DNA of 64,000 bases from Prostheceraeus crozeri. Taxonomy: Eukaryota; Platyhelminthes; Polycladida; Euryleptidae. Location of the stretch: contig CAJQUW010007783.1 in assembly GCA_907163375.1 (NCBI GenBank), positions 186,001 through 250,000 on the forward strand, written 5' to 3'. The notes beneath the pieces were generated by a model. It was not told the origin of the DNA. It saw only the letters and a program-made list of their open reading frames with translations, and did not search any database. Position numbers and translations under genes: made by a program. Shown piece by piece: positions 24,781 through 36,991 of the stretch. The stretch's first letter is position 1, and the number at the start of each line of letters is the position of its first letter.

Positions 24781-25293
24781 CGAGTTTCTTGAACCCAACG
24801 AAACAATCGATTCGCAGCGGTATATCCAGACTTTGGACAAGCTTCACCAAGCGATAAAGAACAAGCGATCCGGTATGTTGTCTTCAGGTGTCATTCTTCT
24901 TCACGACAACGCAAGACCACACGTTTCGAAGGCGACATCTGACGCATTGACAAGGAAGCGTTGGGAAGTTTTGGAACACCCTGCATACAGTCCTGACCTG
25001 TCACCTTGTGATTTTCACATCTTTGGTCCCCTGAAGAAGTTTCTCAAGGGACAACGATTCCGATCAGACGAATAAGTGAAGACAGCTGTTAGGGATTGGT
25101 TCAAAGGACAGCCGAAGTCCTTCTTTGCCGACGGAATTCAACGCCTACCCAAACAATGGGACAAGTGCCGGGAAGTCAACGGAGACTTTTTTTGATTGTT
25201 GCTTCTGTTTTTATGTTAATAATACACAGTTGTTACTAATTGATTGTGCTTTTACTTTGTCTGCTTACTATTCTACAAATACAGTATAGCGAG
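24781..25293 (+). repeat. Second unit of the duplication inside mariner (513 bp)
   Basis: This unit keeps the undeleted transposase sequence between RYIQT and NKRSG, so it is the better copy of the C-terminal catalytic region, including HDNARPH and YSPDLSPCDF. Together with the 3' end at 25294-25316 it completes the element. Confidence 0.88.
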
Positions 25294-25740
25294 CGAGTTT
25301 CATTTGAACACGCCTCTACATGTACAATTGTACATGATAAAGCATGATAAAGTACTTGCAGTACTTCTATGATCACAGGTTTGCAGTAGAATATTATAAA
25401 TAGATTATCAAAACTTCTCATGTCTTGTTTCCGACTTTTTATGTGTTCTGACTTATTATACCGTTTTCCCAAGCATTCTCAAATAGAGTATCGCATTAAT
25501 TAATAGGGTAGTTATAATTTCAGTCTAAATAGACTGAGTGTCACATGCTCTCAATTTAAATGGAAATTATCAAACTTTGAATGGAAAAAAGTTCTGAAAT
25601 GAAAAATAGTGCAGGCTAGGTTAACTGCAAACTTCTAGTCAGTGAATCTCAAAATATTCAGAATCGCGCGATTTTCGATTAATCGTGCGCTGAGTCGCGC
25701 GATTCGGAATCGTGCGAAAATCGAATCGTGCCCGCCACTG

Positions 25741-26944
25741 CTTACTCGTGGCAACTCCGAAACCTTCAGCCAAGCACATGGATCACTAAATTACTAATCA
25801 TAGTGATCGTAATAGAGCCTAATTCATCTATATTCTATATCAAATAATACGAGGCAAATATTTCCTAAACATTTCAGACTGATTTTCCTTAAATTGTCAT
25901 CCGCGTGTATGTGCCTCTTGTTACGTGACTCACTGATCGTGCATGAAGTATCAGTCCAGGATACAGAGCCCACAGATTTATATTGTTTAATATCAGTTTG
26001 CTGGAGATGCGATGATCGAATGATCTTCACTAGGGCTGTGGATGTACCTACTGAAAAGGAAAAACAGCCTTTCATCGCTTTCGCTTGTCTATGTCATGAG
26101 TATCTTCAGAGTGGTCAAATCGCCACTATTCCATCAAATTTTAAGAAATCAAATCCACATGTCTGACTACATCAGATTATAATCGACTTCTGCCAGTATG
26201 ACAAATGACTGAGGATTGGAACTGATCTGAAAGCGAAACAATTTTTCGACATGACTTTGACAAAGACAGCTTCTTCAAGAGCAATCGGACAACGACAGCA
26301 TACCTTTGTCCATCTATTTTGGTCGGAATTCCAAGCAATTTGGTCGTAGAATGATCTCCACTTCTCGATAACTGACTTGTTCTTCCCCTATCAGTGTAAA
26401 TCTTGATGTAGTTTGATGTAGTTGAATCTTGATTTCTGTTGTTGAGTATTTCTGCAACATTTTGACAATCATTTGATTCATTCATTATATGCTTTAATTC
26501 TTCTCATTGTCTTCATCATTGATGCATGCGTATCGCTTTATACTCATAATTGCAATGAAATTCAAAATCTAAATTTGATTAGTTCATATGGATAACTAGA
26601 ACGAGAATTCGATCGCACTGTAAAATATTTCAAATTGTAACTTACATGTACTTAATTTCCGTGTGCCTATTAGAATGCCATGTGACTAAATACCTTAAAC
26701 ATCAGACCAAATTGTTTTGAATAGTTAAGAGATACATCAGACTTTGTCCATTGCTTGGAAATAGCAAACTTTGTCATAAGATAGCACTTTGTCATTGCTT
26801 GGAATTTGGAATGTGACCAAATTGCTTGGAAGTAATCATAGCATTATATATCATAGACCAATTTACTCGGAATTTCGACCAAAATTGATGGAAAAAGGTA
26901 TAATATTTGTAGATTTGAGCAAATCCTTTCTTGTTTCACTCTTT
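25741..26944. other. Intron without recognised elements
   Basis: Two opposite ORFs near 25824-26166 and one at 26177-26485 carry no family motifs. Nothing else was recognised. Confidence 0.35.
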
Positions 26945-27128
26945 GATCTTCAACGGAGCAGCGGTTAAGTGCTTGGCTTTACGATCTTTTGGATTTGTGG
27001 TCCAGCTCCGAGAGTGATTTTAGAAGTCACCAGGAAGGGCATCCGGACGTAAAGCATCACAGCGCTACAGCTGATTAGACCCTCTCAGCAGCGCTGAAGC
27101 CTCCAGTGAGGGAGTAGTGATTAAAGCC
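26945..27128 (+). repeat. SINE family 1 copy (diverged)
   Basis: It contains CAGCGGTTAAGTGCTTGGCT, a decayed B box (GGTCCAGCTCCGA), the core GTCACCAGGAAGGGCATCCG and the tail GGGAGTAGTGATTAAAGCC. The head is diverged from the family. Confidence 0.7.
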
Positions 27129-27667
27129 TAATTGCGTTGTTTTAATTTTCTTTGTTTTCGTTGTTTTTGCTGTGAGATCTGCAAAACCAAAAAGCGACAC
27201 TTAGTATGTTCAGTCGTTGATTTAGTTACGAACTTTGACTTAGAATTTTGGGCAGAGACGGGTTTCATAATGTCTACGCAATTGAGAGCCATTGTACTCG
27301 AACGGAATTTTATGACTTAAGTTCGAATTGTCACTTCATTATGCATTCCCTTGACTGAGCACATCTTCCTGAATTCATCGGTGCGTGTCGATGTTGGATT
27401 GTGATGGGGAAACACGAACTTCGTGACTGGCAGTAAATTTTCTAATCCTCATAGAATTTGGAGTGGAGAAATCGGAAATTCATGGATGTATATTTGCCAT
27501 GTGTCTATAGATCACATGGTTTCATGTATTGCTTAGGGAGATTGAACGCGTTCATAGAGAGATGAAGTGATAGGAGGTCCTGATTCCCATGATCTCAGTC
27601 CGTTCTCACTGTTTTGATGAATCTCCTCCAAGGGTGAGAGTTCACGTGTGTTGACAACATGAATGTG

Positions 27668-27860
27668 AATGGTTTAACGTCACTACTCCCCTTACTGGGG
27701 ACTTGGACGGTGCTGACATAGTCAGACTTCAATCTGGAGCGTTGTGAACTTTTAGTCCGGATGCCCTTCCTGACGACTTCCAATAACATTATCGGGCTCG
27801 ACCTCTTGACCGAAAGATCGTTAGGCCAAGCACTTAGCCACTGTGCCACGTAGACCACTA
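27668..27860 (-). repeat. SINE family 1 copy
   Basis: The complement has the full order of blocks: tail (TTTAACGTCACTACTCCCC), core (AGTCCGGATGCCCTTCCTGA), B box region (GGGCTCGACCTC) and head (GCCACGTAGACCAC). It is nearly full-length. Confidence 0.8.
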
Positions 27861-27884
27861 ACAACAAATATGTACGAGTACATA

Positions 27885-28548
27885 CCGTAATGTGTCAACA
27901 AATATTTATGAATAACTAATAGATCCTTCTAAGTTGTGGAGCCAGGGTAAACCAGATGTTCGGTTGTGAAAAACGCAAGTTACAGATTTATCTTTGTTTT
28001 TAAAATCATGCATGGTTTATCTGACTTGAATTTTGATGACTTTCGGTTTACCAACTATTCCGCAACCCGAGGACATTCTTACAAAGTAGCCGTACGATTC
28101 ACGAAGCACAAAAGATTCCAACAATTCTGAGCCAGTGAAGTAATCCAACATTGGAACTCATTATCTGAAGATGACGTCTCTGTGAGAAATGTTGAAGAAT
28201 TCAAAAAGAAAATTGTCAGTTATTGTAAACCATCAGACATCTGGTAGTTCAGAATTAAGGATGTTGAAGTCTGACCCATTCTTGGGTCTCGTATGTGCCA
28301 CAATCATTTGTATTTCATGTGATACTCTGGTAATTTTTCTATTCGTAAATACAGATTAAAAAAAAAGTTACCACCGGTAAGCATGGTCACATTCATGCAA
28401 TTATTGCAATAAGCACCAAGTTTTTGAGACCGTCAAATACGGCATAACTTGCGGTTTTCACAACCGAACATCTGGTTTACCCTGGCTCCACAACTCAGAA
28501 GGATCCATTAGTAATGCATAAATATTTGTTAACACATTACAGTATAAC
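27885..28548. repeat. Long-inverted-repeat element enclosing a LINE fragment
   Basis: About 105 bp at 27885-27992 (TAATGTGTCAACAAATATTT to CGGTTGTGAAAAACGCAAG) recur inverted at 28437-28548 with about 10% difference. Between them lies a LINE 3' fragment and about 70 bp of other sequence. This looks like a DNA-type inverted-repeat element that was hit by a LINE, or one that carries a captured LINE piece. Confidence 0.65.
27993..28367 (+). pseudogene. LINE 3' fragment inside the inverted repeats
   Basis: The frame reads FKIMHGLSDLNFDDFRF, TRGHSYKVAVRF, then HWNSLSEDDVSVRNVEEFKKKI, the usual end of LINE ORF2, and closes with a 3' untranslated part ending GATTAAAAAAAAAG (28354-28367). It is truncated at the 5' side and has a stop after RFQQF. 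Confidence 0.65.
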
Positions 28549-30720
28549 ACATAAAATCATTCAGACGCTGCCAAACAGCGTTGTCGCATGGATCGCAAAG
28601 TGGTGAGGAGACAAATATAAAGAAAATTGCAAGAGGAATAAAGACGCTAGTGTGTCAATAACTTCCGAACGAATAATGTCACCGAAAATATATTGGTGAC
28701 ATATGAGTACTTGACTGTTTTATTTATCCCGATCATTAAAGCGCACGGGAATTAGGTTTTCGGGAAGTCCAAAAAATTATAATATTGACTGCAGGGAAAG
28801 AGATATCATTTAAAAATGTCATTTTCTTTGAAAACATGTAGAAAATTCTTTGAAGAAGAATATTTTTCTCTATAATAATCATCAAGTACCATGATAATTA
28901 GGACTAACATGTATACATGCAGTTAATTTTTTAAAAATGCATAAGAAATCCTTAGTAACCCTAAAGGACCATAAATCCAGAATCGTTCAGGATTTTATTC
29001 GGACAATACCATAGAAAATCCTGCAAGACTTGACCTTTAAAATCCTTAACGAAATTTCTACCGGATTTAAAGGAAAAATCGTTTAGCAAAAGGTTCCATA
29101 ATACTACAAGAACTGGTCAACAGGAATCCCGTAAAAAAATAATCAGTCGGGTTTATTCAAACATAATGGATCCTTCATATGCGAAATTGGACAAAACTTT
29201 CAAATGAATAGATTTTCAAAACCTTAGACATCATTCACAACGCCTTCAAACCAATCAAATTAGTGTTCGTCAATATTCATCAAGGCTAATGTTTGAGCTA
29301 GAAATGCAGCTGTCCAGGTAAACATTCAACGTCACTCTCATCGAAGTGTCATCTCTGATTGGGACTCCAAGGAACAAGAGACTAATAATTAATTTTCATA
29401 TAAATTGAAGCTTGGAGAAGAAAGATTTAAAGAACTCCCAGGAGCCATGAAACAACATATTGTGCAATATACACATTTGTTAGAAGAGACTGGCTGATAG
29501 TTTCGTTCATCTACCTACGTGTTTGTCAAGAAAATGAAGGATGAAAGGAATGTTTCCTCGGTGATCAGGAGCAATCTGCTCAAGAAAGTGCATGTAACTG
29601 CAAGCGACAAATCTGCCATGTAATTTTTAGCCATGTTTCGCTGACCGTGCTGCTTCCTCGGACAACAATGGATCCCACAACTTTCAATTTTCAGCAAAAT
29701 ATCGTTTGTGTACAGGTCGCCTGGACGTTCTACATAGCGAGTTTTATTAGTATTACTATATTACATAGCACGTAAATGTTTGTTCTTCTGATCTGAAAAC
29801 CTTCCATCATTATTTAGCTGTTCAAAGTTTGATAATTATTCAATGAGTAACAGTGCAATCCGATCCAGCAGTTGGGAATGTTGAGATAATTGAAGTGAAA
29901 TGAATAACATTAATCAGATAATTTATGCAGCCTATGTCTTCAACGACGCAATACACAGCGCATATTCCAGCCAACTGCATGACCTGTAAGGTACATGTCG
30001 ACTTCCAATGCTTTCCTGTCGAAGGTGGAGTCTATGTAACAGAAATGCAAAACCGAATATTGCCGACATGAATCAGAGAACACCAGCCAGAGTTCTCATA
30101 TTCTGTTATTCAAAATTTTCGAAACCTGTAAAGTTCGTTGTCTATAGAAATATGCGTGGAGATGTTTTTGGATATATTTTGATCTTTATTTAGAGAAAGA
30201 GGGTCAACGACGAAAGAAATATCGTTAAAACACAACTCAGCTCACAATGGAAAGAGATAAGGACAGAAGAAGCAGACGCTGAATTCCCACGACCATGGCC
30301 TCTTTGATGTCAGATATGATGCACATTTCATGCTCACAAATCAATCACTTACCGTGTTAATGAGGAAACGATGTCTATCCCGTTTGACATCACTTTCTAT
30401 CCCAAGAATCTCTCTCCAAAATACCGATGAATGAAGAAATAGCAATCTTTAACTGTATATTAGAATTTCTTGACCTCTTAGAATGTTTGACCCTGTTAGG
30501 AAACACTTTTCCAAGTGCAATGTTGTGCAATTAAGGCTTTTAGAAAAGCTGTAAATGCGCGCAGAGAGAGAAAGTGGAAGGGCAGAGGGGACATGAGAGA
30601 GGTGAGGTAAATCCGGCTGTGATTCGCATTTTGCGGCCTTAATTATCATTTAGTCTACGCGGAGCTACTCAATCTCCACTAAAACGCCTTGACGGGATTT
30701 TATGTTTATAATGAATTTAC
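28549..30720. other. Intron without recognised elements
   Basis: This AT-rich stretch has scattered short ORFs and no motifs or repeats that I could link to the rest of the window. Confidence 0.35.
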
Positions 30721-30906
30721 TCCGTGGCACAGTGGTTAAGTGCTTGGCCTAGCGATCTTCTGGTACAGAGGTCGAGCCCCGAAAGTGTCATTGAAAGTCG
30801 TCAGGAAGGGCATCCGGACTAAAAGATCACAACGTTCCAGATCAAAGTCTGACTATGTCAGCACAGTTCAAGCCCCCAATAAGAGGGAGTAGTGACGCTA
30901 AGCCAT
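30721..30906 (+). repeat. SINE family 1 copy
   Basis: It starts at TCCGTGGCACAGTGGTTAAG, contains GGTCGAGCCCCGAAAG (B-box-like), AGGAAGGGCATCCGGAC, GACTATGTCAGCACAG and GGGAGTAGTGACG. It is one of the best matches to the family. Confidence 0.85.
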
Positions 30907-32410
30907 GACTCACTAGAAAGAGTCAAACCACCAATAACATTTTGTCTAGCCATTAATACTCCGTTCTATACATATGTGGGTAATTCAAGTCCGCTAACGT
31001 GCGGATAACACATATAATAAAATATAAAAATCATTTGTATGTAAAAAATGTAAGATAGTCCTGAAAAGGACTCATTAAGCGTTCACTGGGCTGGACAAAC
31101 GGATTCTCAAAAGTTCACAAAGACAAGAACGAAAATATAAAAATAAAACTGGACAAAACAACACTAAAACAAATATACAAAGAATATATACAGGGGGTTC
31201 ATCAGCAAGATGACCAACTGCTTTCGTCTCGTTTCTTATCCTTTAACATCTTGGACGAATAAGCAGTGGCGGACCCATTCCATAGGCGTACCCCATAAAA
31301 CAAATTAAAAATAAAATACACAGAAAAACACGGTAAACACAGTACTCAAAATACTGTGGATGCACTCAAATCATGCCACATTGGACGGACAATTGTCAGC
31401 TTGAAAACAAGCCAAACTTTAGCAGGAGTGAAAAATGCTCACGTGGAAGAATTAAATATGCACAAGGCCATGAAAGACAATCAGAAACAGTTCACAGAGC
31501 TCAACATCAGCAATGTATTCCAAGACAAAATGGAATCAAACGATTTAGTGAGGTTATTTTCAACACTGAGCTATGTTAGGACCTAGTTTCTCTTCCTTTG
31601 TTTGTGCTCCATTCTACATGTAGTTCAATGACTCAAGTGATCTATCATTTGATTTCTTTATAACAATAAGTTGAAGTTTTCGCACAAAGTGATCACAACT
31701 AACCGGTGAAATCAATTTTTGCATTACAATATGTTGATGCTGTGTGTTTGTTGTAAGACTTGTTATTCATGTATTTATTGTATTCAATTCAACAATGATA
31801 TACCGAAATTTCTTTCTTTCAACGAGACCGGCGATCTCAATGAAAAATGCAGTCACTTTGGTTGATGTAGGCGAAAGGTAATTGAAGATGACATGAGAAT
31901 GTCAAGATGGTAGCTGTCAGCAGAACGGAGGCTAATGAGAGCGGTTGTTTTTGCATGTGTGGGAGGTGAGGAATGCAAGGAAGAGTCCTGTAATCAACCG
32001 TCGTCTTTGTTCTCATGGGAGTGAGTGTCGGGAATGACACAAGTCAGAGCAACATTTCACGTTGCACAAGGCGTGAGTGACACTTGCTGTGGCACGCAGT
32101 TGACCCTCAACATACTCGAAGAAAAGATCGTCGCTATGAGGCGAGAATTCCGAACTCCCCCACTGAGAGCAGACTCAGATTGTAAATTTATCTGATGCCT
32201 TGTGTTCTGGAAAGGAGACATCTCTGATACGCTGTCTTTCAAACGTCACATTCTCTTGATTTTCTATTTTTATAGCAATGTGAACGAGTCCTTTTTCTTT
32301 TACTCCTCCCTGCCTGCTCCCATGTCATGAGGCCATTTTATCAAGTTAGCGGCGGGGCAAGCTTCGCGCAATCGGCAAATCTCAAAAGTTGAGGTTAGAT
32401 AGCTTGATTA
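30907..32410. other. Intron; a solitary hAT-like end at 31264
   Basis: CAGTGGCGGACC at 31264 resembles a hAT terminus, but I found no partner end. The ORFs at 31356-31586 overlap each other in different frames without motifs. Nothing else was recognised. Confidence 0.3.
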
Positions 32411-32510
32411 AGAGTGGCAGTGCCTCACGAGGTGGACAGATTCGAACCGTGGACCTACTGCACTGCCATAGCGAAATGCGGCCCTTAGCCAAGTGAGCTA
32501 TTATGACAAC
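32411..32510 (-). repeat. SINE family 2 copy
   Basis: The complement reads AATAGCTCACTTGGCTAAGG, CGCATTTCGCTATGGCAG, GTCCACGGTTCGAATCTG: A and B boxes of a tRNA, and the same order as the copy at 18190-18322. A proper acceptor stem is lacking. Confidence 0.7.
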
Positions 32511-32776
32511 AATGGAAGTCAAGAGGTTCTGATCCTATAACGTTGATTGGAATTTTGACAATAAAAGTGTGTCAAGAGATATTATTTTACGCCTTTTACA
32601 GTAAAAGAACAGATAACCTCATAATAACTTCCTATAAATTTTGAGATTTTCTCAATATTTCATAGAGCTGGTTAAATGAATTCAATGAACAACTGGCTAG
32701 AGTCTCTCAGCGAGGACCTTCAAGACATCGTCAGTCCTTGATATTCGCATCCTGCATGAGCTGCAGAGATCCTTTT

Positions 32777-32935
32777 GCGTCACTGCTCTCACGGCTGGGC
32801 GCAGACTGTGCTCACATAGTCAGATTGGAGTGTTGTGAAAACTTCAAGTTCGGATGCCCTTCCTGCCGACTTCCAATGATGCTTACTGGGCTCAAATTCT
32901 CTAGGCCAAGCAGTTTGCTACTGTGCTGTGGAGAT
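32777..32935 (-). repeat. SINE family 1 copy (truncated)
   Basis: It contains the complement of the core (TTCGGATGCCCTTCCTGCCG) and of the head (TAGGCCAAGCAGTTTGCTAC, CTGTGCTGTGGAGA), with part of the middle deleted. Confidence 0.7.
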
Positions 32936-34900
32936 GCGTTTTCAACAAACCAGGATTCTTTGGTAACGAAAATAATCCCTCTTTATCATCACAAATCTGT
33001 GGTATTGGACACCTTTCTTTTTAGAGGAAAACATTGAAATTTCTAAATCAGCTTTTTACACAGATGTCTTGTTCAATGACATTAATCTGCCTGAAAGTGA
33101 CTCTAATATCCTCACCTCATCTCCGTCACGATAACTATCGGTAGTACCCACAGAGATGGACTGACTCTGGCAGACACGCAGACTAGGCAATTTACTCGTA
33201 TCTAGGTAGCACCAAGTAGTAGCAATAAGCAAGTAGCTCCTCGATGCGAATATCATCTCACACAAATATCGAACGATCTGTTGGATAGCATGTATCCGTT
33301 ATGATAGTCCCAATTTTCATAAATTGTTAATAAAATTAAGAACTTTACAAAATCTTCATGTGTGAAGATTTGAATCTATATAGATAATTGACTAACTCAA
33401 AATATTGGTTGAAAAAACTCCGATAACACTACAAAAGATTGGCGCCAAAGTCGCATATCAATCTTCTCTGAAAATCAGAGATTGTGTTGGAAACATACTT
33501 TACTCTGAAAACAAGAAAGACATATTTCATAAATCTAGTCACAATGTCATTTTTTCAGTGTCAATTCTAATTTTCAGTTCTTAATACAGCAAAATGTAAA
33601 ATTCCTTGAACGCAACTGCAATGTAGCTTTTGAGAGCAGTACGTATGACACATGTATTTAAAAACAATAGAAAAGTGCATTCTCATCTTGAGATTTTAAG
33701 ACTCAGATATCCATAGGAAGAATGAATCAAATGTGTTCATTTTATCAAGAAACAAAATTTGTCTGATAATTCATCGTGTAACTAAGCAAAAAACTTGGTG
33801 CGCGATTAGCTTTAAGACTCTCATTTGACTCAATTGAATACGAAACTTATCAATCGATATTACCTTGCAATTAGTTATGAGTTATGTCGGTTGACTGTAT
33901 CGCGCGTGTTAGGTAATTTTATTGAATCTCATTGCAAATGAAGTTGGTCGAAGTGTTACACAATTTCTGTTAACTTTCGTGAAGTTAATAGGATGAATTT
34001 CGGATTTTATTAATTTACTGATATCCAGAAATTATTCAACGATTTCTCAGATTAACTTTAAAAGCAATGATAGTCTGATAAATTCAGATCGGTTTTAATG
34101 AGTTGTCAGAACCTCGAGGAAATAGTTTTATCCTTTCACTCCAGGCAAAGATTGCAAATCCAATTTGCATTTCAAATATTTGTAGTTTTGATTTTTCAAG
34201 TTAATGGCAAAATTTGAGCTGCAAAAGTGATTCAGAATTTTCCTTTGATGTTTGTCCGCGATGTACGACTCGCGTAAGAGTGACATTCTTTATTCATATG
34301 ATGAGAGACACTATATGATGCATGATGAGATACTTAGAGATACAGTTTGAAGAGCTTCTTTTGCTGTTTATTTGTTGTAATGTGGTTTCTTCACGATTTT
34401 TTTATATTTGTTATGTCTATGTAAACATGAAGATTCTCTTATGAAAATTATTGGAATTTGTTATCAGAAAGTGGGAAGTACTACGTCGATTGAATTAAAT
34501 TCCTAATTGGAATATTAAGTTGGGAAAAATCGATGACTTCTAGCTCTGTTATAAAAAGTTTTTAGATCTTCTCTTGCTTGCTTCATATATTCGCAAATGG
34601 TTTTCATGAATGTTTCCTTCTGTAGTCTATCAATGATATTTCATTTTCAAAATTATATAGAATAGTGTAAATTTTGTGTATATTTATTCAAGCAGAGGCA
34701 TGCAAAGACAGCCTACACAGAGAATGTTTAAGAGACATAAAAAGCATACAGATGGTGTACATTTGAAGTCGTAGGAAGAGGGAGATAGAACTGTATACAA
34801 TATTTTCTATTTACTTTATCCTATGACAAGTTAGCGATTGAATTCACGTTCCCGTTGATTCCAGATGGAAACCTGATAATTCTCTTTCACGTCTACTGGC
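32936..34900. other. Intron without recognised elements
   Basis: Strongly AT-rich sequence with no repeats or coding signals that I could support. Confidence 0.35.
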
Positions 34901-35103
34901 GTGGTGGCCTTGTGGTAGAGTGTTCGGTCCGCGTCCACGAGACCTTGGTTCAAACCTTGGTCAGGTCAAACCTAAGACTTTTGAAATAGGTACACACTGC
35001 ATTCTTGCTAAGCACTCAGCACAAAAAGAATGAGGGTGGGATGAATTGCAACTCAGCTACATAGAAGAAGGGCCCCGTCCGTAATGTGCTTCCGAGCATA
35101 AAC
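34901..35103 (+). repeat. SINE family 3 copy
   Basis: The tRNA-like head has GTGGCCTTGTGGTAGAGTG (A box) and GGTTCAAACCTTGG (B box), followed by a 3' body with AAGACTTTTGAAATAGGTAC. Related heads occur at 47330 and, inverted, at 48266. It ends about 95 bp before sidekick exon 4. Confidence 0.7.
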
Positions 35104-35196
35104 AATGTTCATGTATTCATTTATTTGCTTTCACGTAGCCATGTTATTTGATGTCAGTTATCAGTCATCACTGACAAACCTTACTGTACATTGCAG

Positions 35197-35357
35197 CTCC
35201 TTCACAGTGCGTTCAGGAATACCTCCAAAAACACCAGAAGCACCAACAACTCTCATCTGGTCAAATCCCCAAGCGCGCTCAGTCATTCTGCAATTTACAC
35301 CAGGATTCGATGGCAATTCTTCCATTTCAAAGTGGATTGTTGAAGGACAGAATTCGT
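35197..35357 (+). CDS. sdk: sidekick-like exon 4: first half of FN3-5
   Basis: The acceptor is ttactgtacattgcag and the donor TCGT|gtaagt. One base completes the Ser codon left by exon 3, and the exon ends in phase 1. It encodes SGIPPKTPEAPTTLIW and ARSVILQFTPGFDG with SISKWIVEGQ, the most diagnostic stretch for Sidekick in the window. Vertebrate and fly proteins have LQFxPGxDGxTSISRWxVEaQ at the same place. The linker from exon 3 (GTA-S-SFTVRSGIPP) also matches SDK order, which supports direct splicing across the 16-kb intron. Confidence 0.92.
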
Positions 35358-36737
35358 GTAAGTTAACATTTTATCATTCATTTGCAAGTTTCATCCACTT
35401 CGATACATATATAGATCGGCACATTTTGTCTTGTAGTTTCTTGGCTTGTCTCTAGTTGGGAATGAAAAAATTGGGTATTCAACTCATTGTGCTATTAACA
35501 CACAATGGGGTGCAATGCATAGAAATATCAAAGCTGGAAAATGTTTTCAAACAGACTGGATTTCTTGCAAAGTCAAGAAGTGTCGTGAAATTGCAGTCAT
35601 GAAATTGTATTAGTGAAAAAGAATAAGTGATCATTAGGATAATTCATTCAATGAGATTTCTATGTGCGTAAAATTCAAGCATCATTATTTCAACATCCAT
35701 AAACAAGATATTTTGAATTCAAAGTCATTTTCTGTCTACTTGAATTTCATTCTTTAAGCGCATGCGAATAGCATTTACCTCAGCTCAACGATGAATTCAG
35801 TGACAAGTCAGTTACCCTTATCTGCCGGACACATAAATAGAATATTTGAATTATTTAAAAGAATATCATATCTCAGACATAATAAGACGTTGAGTAAATA
35901 AACACTTGGAACTGACTTTGTCAAATATGTCTAGGTCAAGTATATTGCTGAGAATGTTGGCTGTCTGGGGATAAAATCATATAATCGCATCATCGCTTGA
36001 AAGACAACAACTTTTGGTTACAAAACTGAAGTATATCGAATTCTTCCTGTCGACAGGTTGAACAAAATTAAAAAGACACGACAATGAAAATCTGGTGATT
36101 TTGAAAGAGCAGTCTGTAAATGGAAAGTGTACATCGAGAACTTTGACATCTGTTGCAGATTTAGTCAAATTCATTGATTTGAAAATATAGAAAAATGCCG
36201 CAGTGAATGCATATATTTATTGTTTGTTACGCATGACGTACTCTCATCGGAGAACAGCATAACGTGGGCGAACGTTGGGTTATACTGTACACTACTTTAT
36301 CAAACTAGCTTCACCAATACGAATGTATTGGTATGGAGTAGAATGGAGAACGGTAGCTCGGACGGTATGTGAACATGTGGGGAAATTTCAGAAGCTGGTC
36401 TCCCTTTGAGGTGTTGTTTTGTGCGAGTGAAAATATGGCACCGAGTTTCACGATGTAGCATTCAGTACAATGCTCACAGCGTATTTGTAAATGAGAGAGG
36501 ATTACTGGTTGAAAGGGATTTTATTTTTATAATGACAAAGATGCTAGGTTTTGTAAGTGTTACACGCTAATTTTGTATCAGACTTTTGCAATATTCAGTC
36601 GACGTTTTGAACTTTTTTCGCAATTTTTTGTGTGACTCACTCATGTAAGGTAATTGCCAGTATATAGATACTTTCACTTCTTCATGGTCATCATGATTGT
36701 TAAATTTAACTGTGAAAATCGACAATTATTATCATTA
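35358..36737. other. Intron without recognised elements
   Basis: This is the first part of the intron between exons 4 and 5, and no repeats were recognised. Confidence 0.35.
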
Positions 36738-36991
36738 TAAGAAAAAACTGCGGTTATCTGTGGCCACGCTTGTTCTATAAGCAGAATACACCAAGAATGT
36801 GAAGTACAGCAACGGGACATGCGTTATAAAGGAAGTTAGCATTAATCATTGAGAGACAATAGAATCATAGATATAAAAATATGCGTCTTGTTGTGACTTC
36901 TTTTATAACGCATGTCCCGTTGCTGTATTTCACATTCTTGGTGTAATCTGCTTAGAGAACAAGTGTGGCCACAGATAACGAAGTTTTTTCT
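36738..36991. repeat. Foldback element, arms of about 100 bp
   Basis: The left arm 36738-36836 (TTATCTGTGGCCACGCTTGT, CACCAAGAATGTGAAGTACA, GCAACGGGACATGCGTTATA) recurs inverted at 36893-36991 with few differences, around a spacer of about 56 bases. No ORF is present. As RNA it would form a long hairpin inside the sidekick pre-mRNA. Confidence 0.85.

Larger units (their letters stand above)
23464..25316 (+). mobile_element. Mariner transposon with internal tandem duplication
   Basis: It is flanked by TA (23462-23463 and 25317-25318). The terminal inverted repeats are CGAGGCGTGTTGAAATGAAA at the left and, reading inward from the right end, GAGGCGTGTTCAAATGAAAC. Without the duplicated 506-bp segment its length would be about 1.35 kb, normal for mariner. 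The transposase is of the D,D34D type and is broken. It lies in the 16-kb intron of sidekick. Confidence 0.9.
21614..25740. mobile_element. Possible 4.1-kb hAT-like composite enclosing a LINE and a mariner
   Basis: The left end CAGTGGCAGG (21614) and right end (complement of 25731-25740, CAGTGGCGGG) are inverted. The flanks are CTTACTGT (21606-21613) and CTTACTCG (25741-25748), six of eight bases identical. Both subterminal regions (21625-21710, 25640-25740) are full of GCACGATT/AATCGTGC-type motifs, as expected for binding sites at hAT ends. No hAT transposase is seen between them. The alternative is that these are two independent ends. Confidence 0.45.

Noticed and set aside
31264-31280. 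CAGTGGCGGACC as a hAT terminus
   Set aside because: No inverted partner or target duplication was found.
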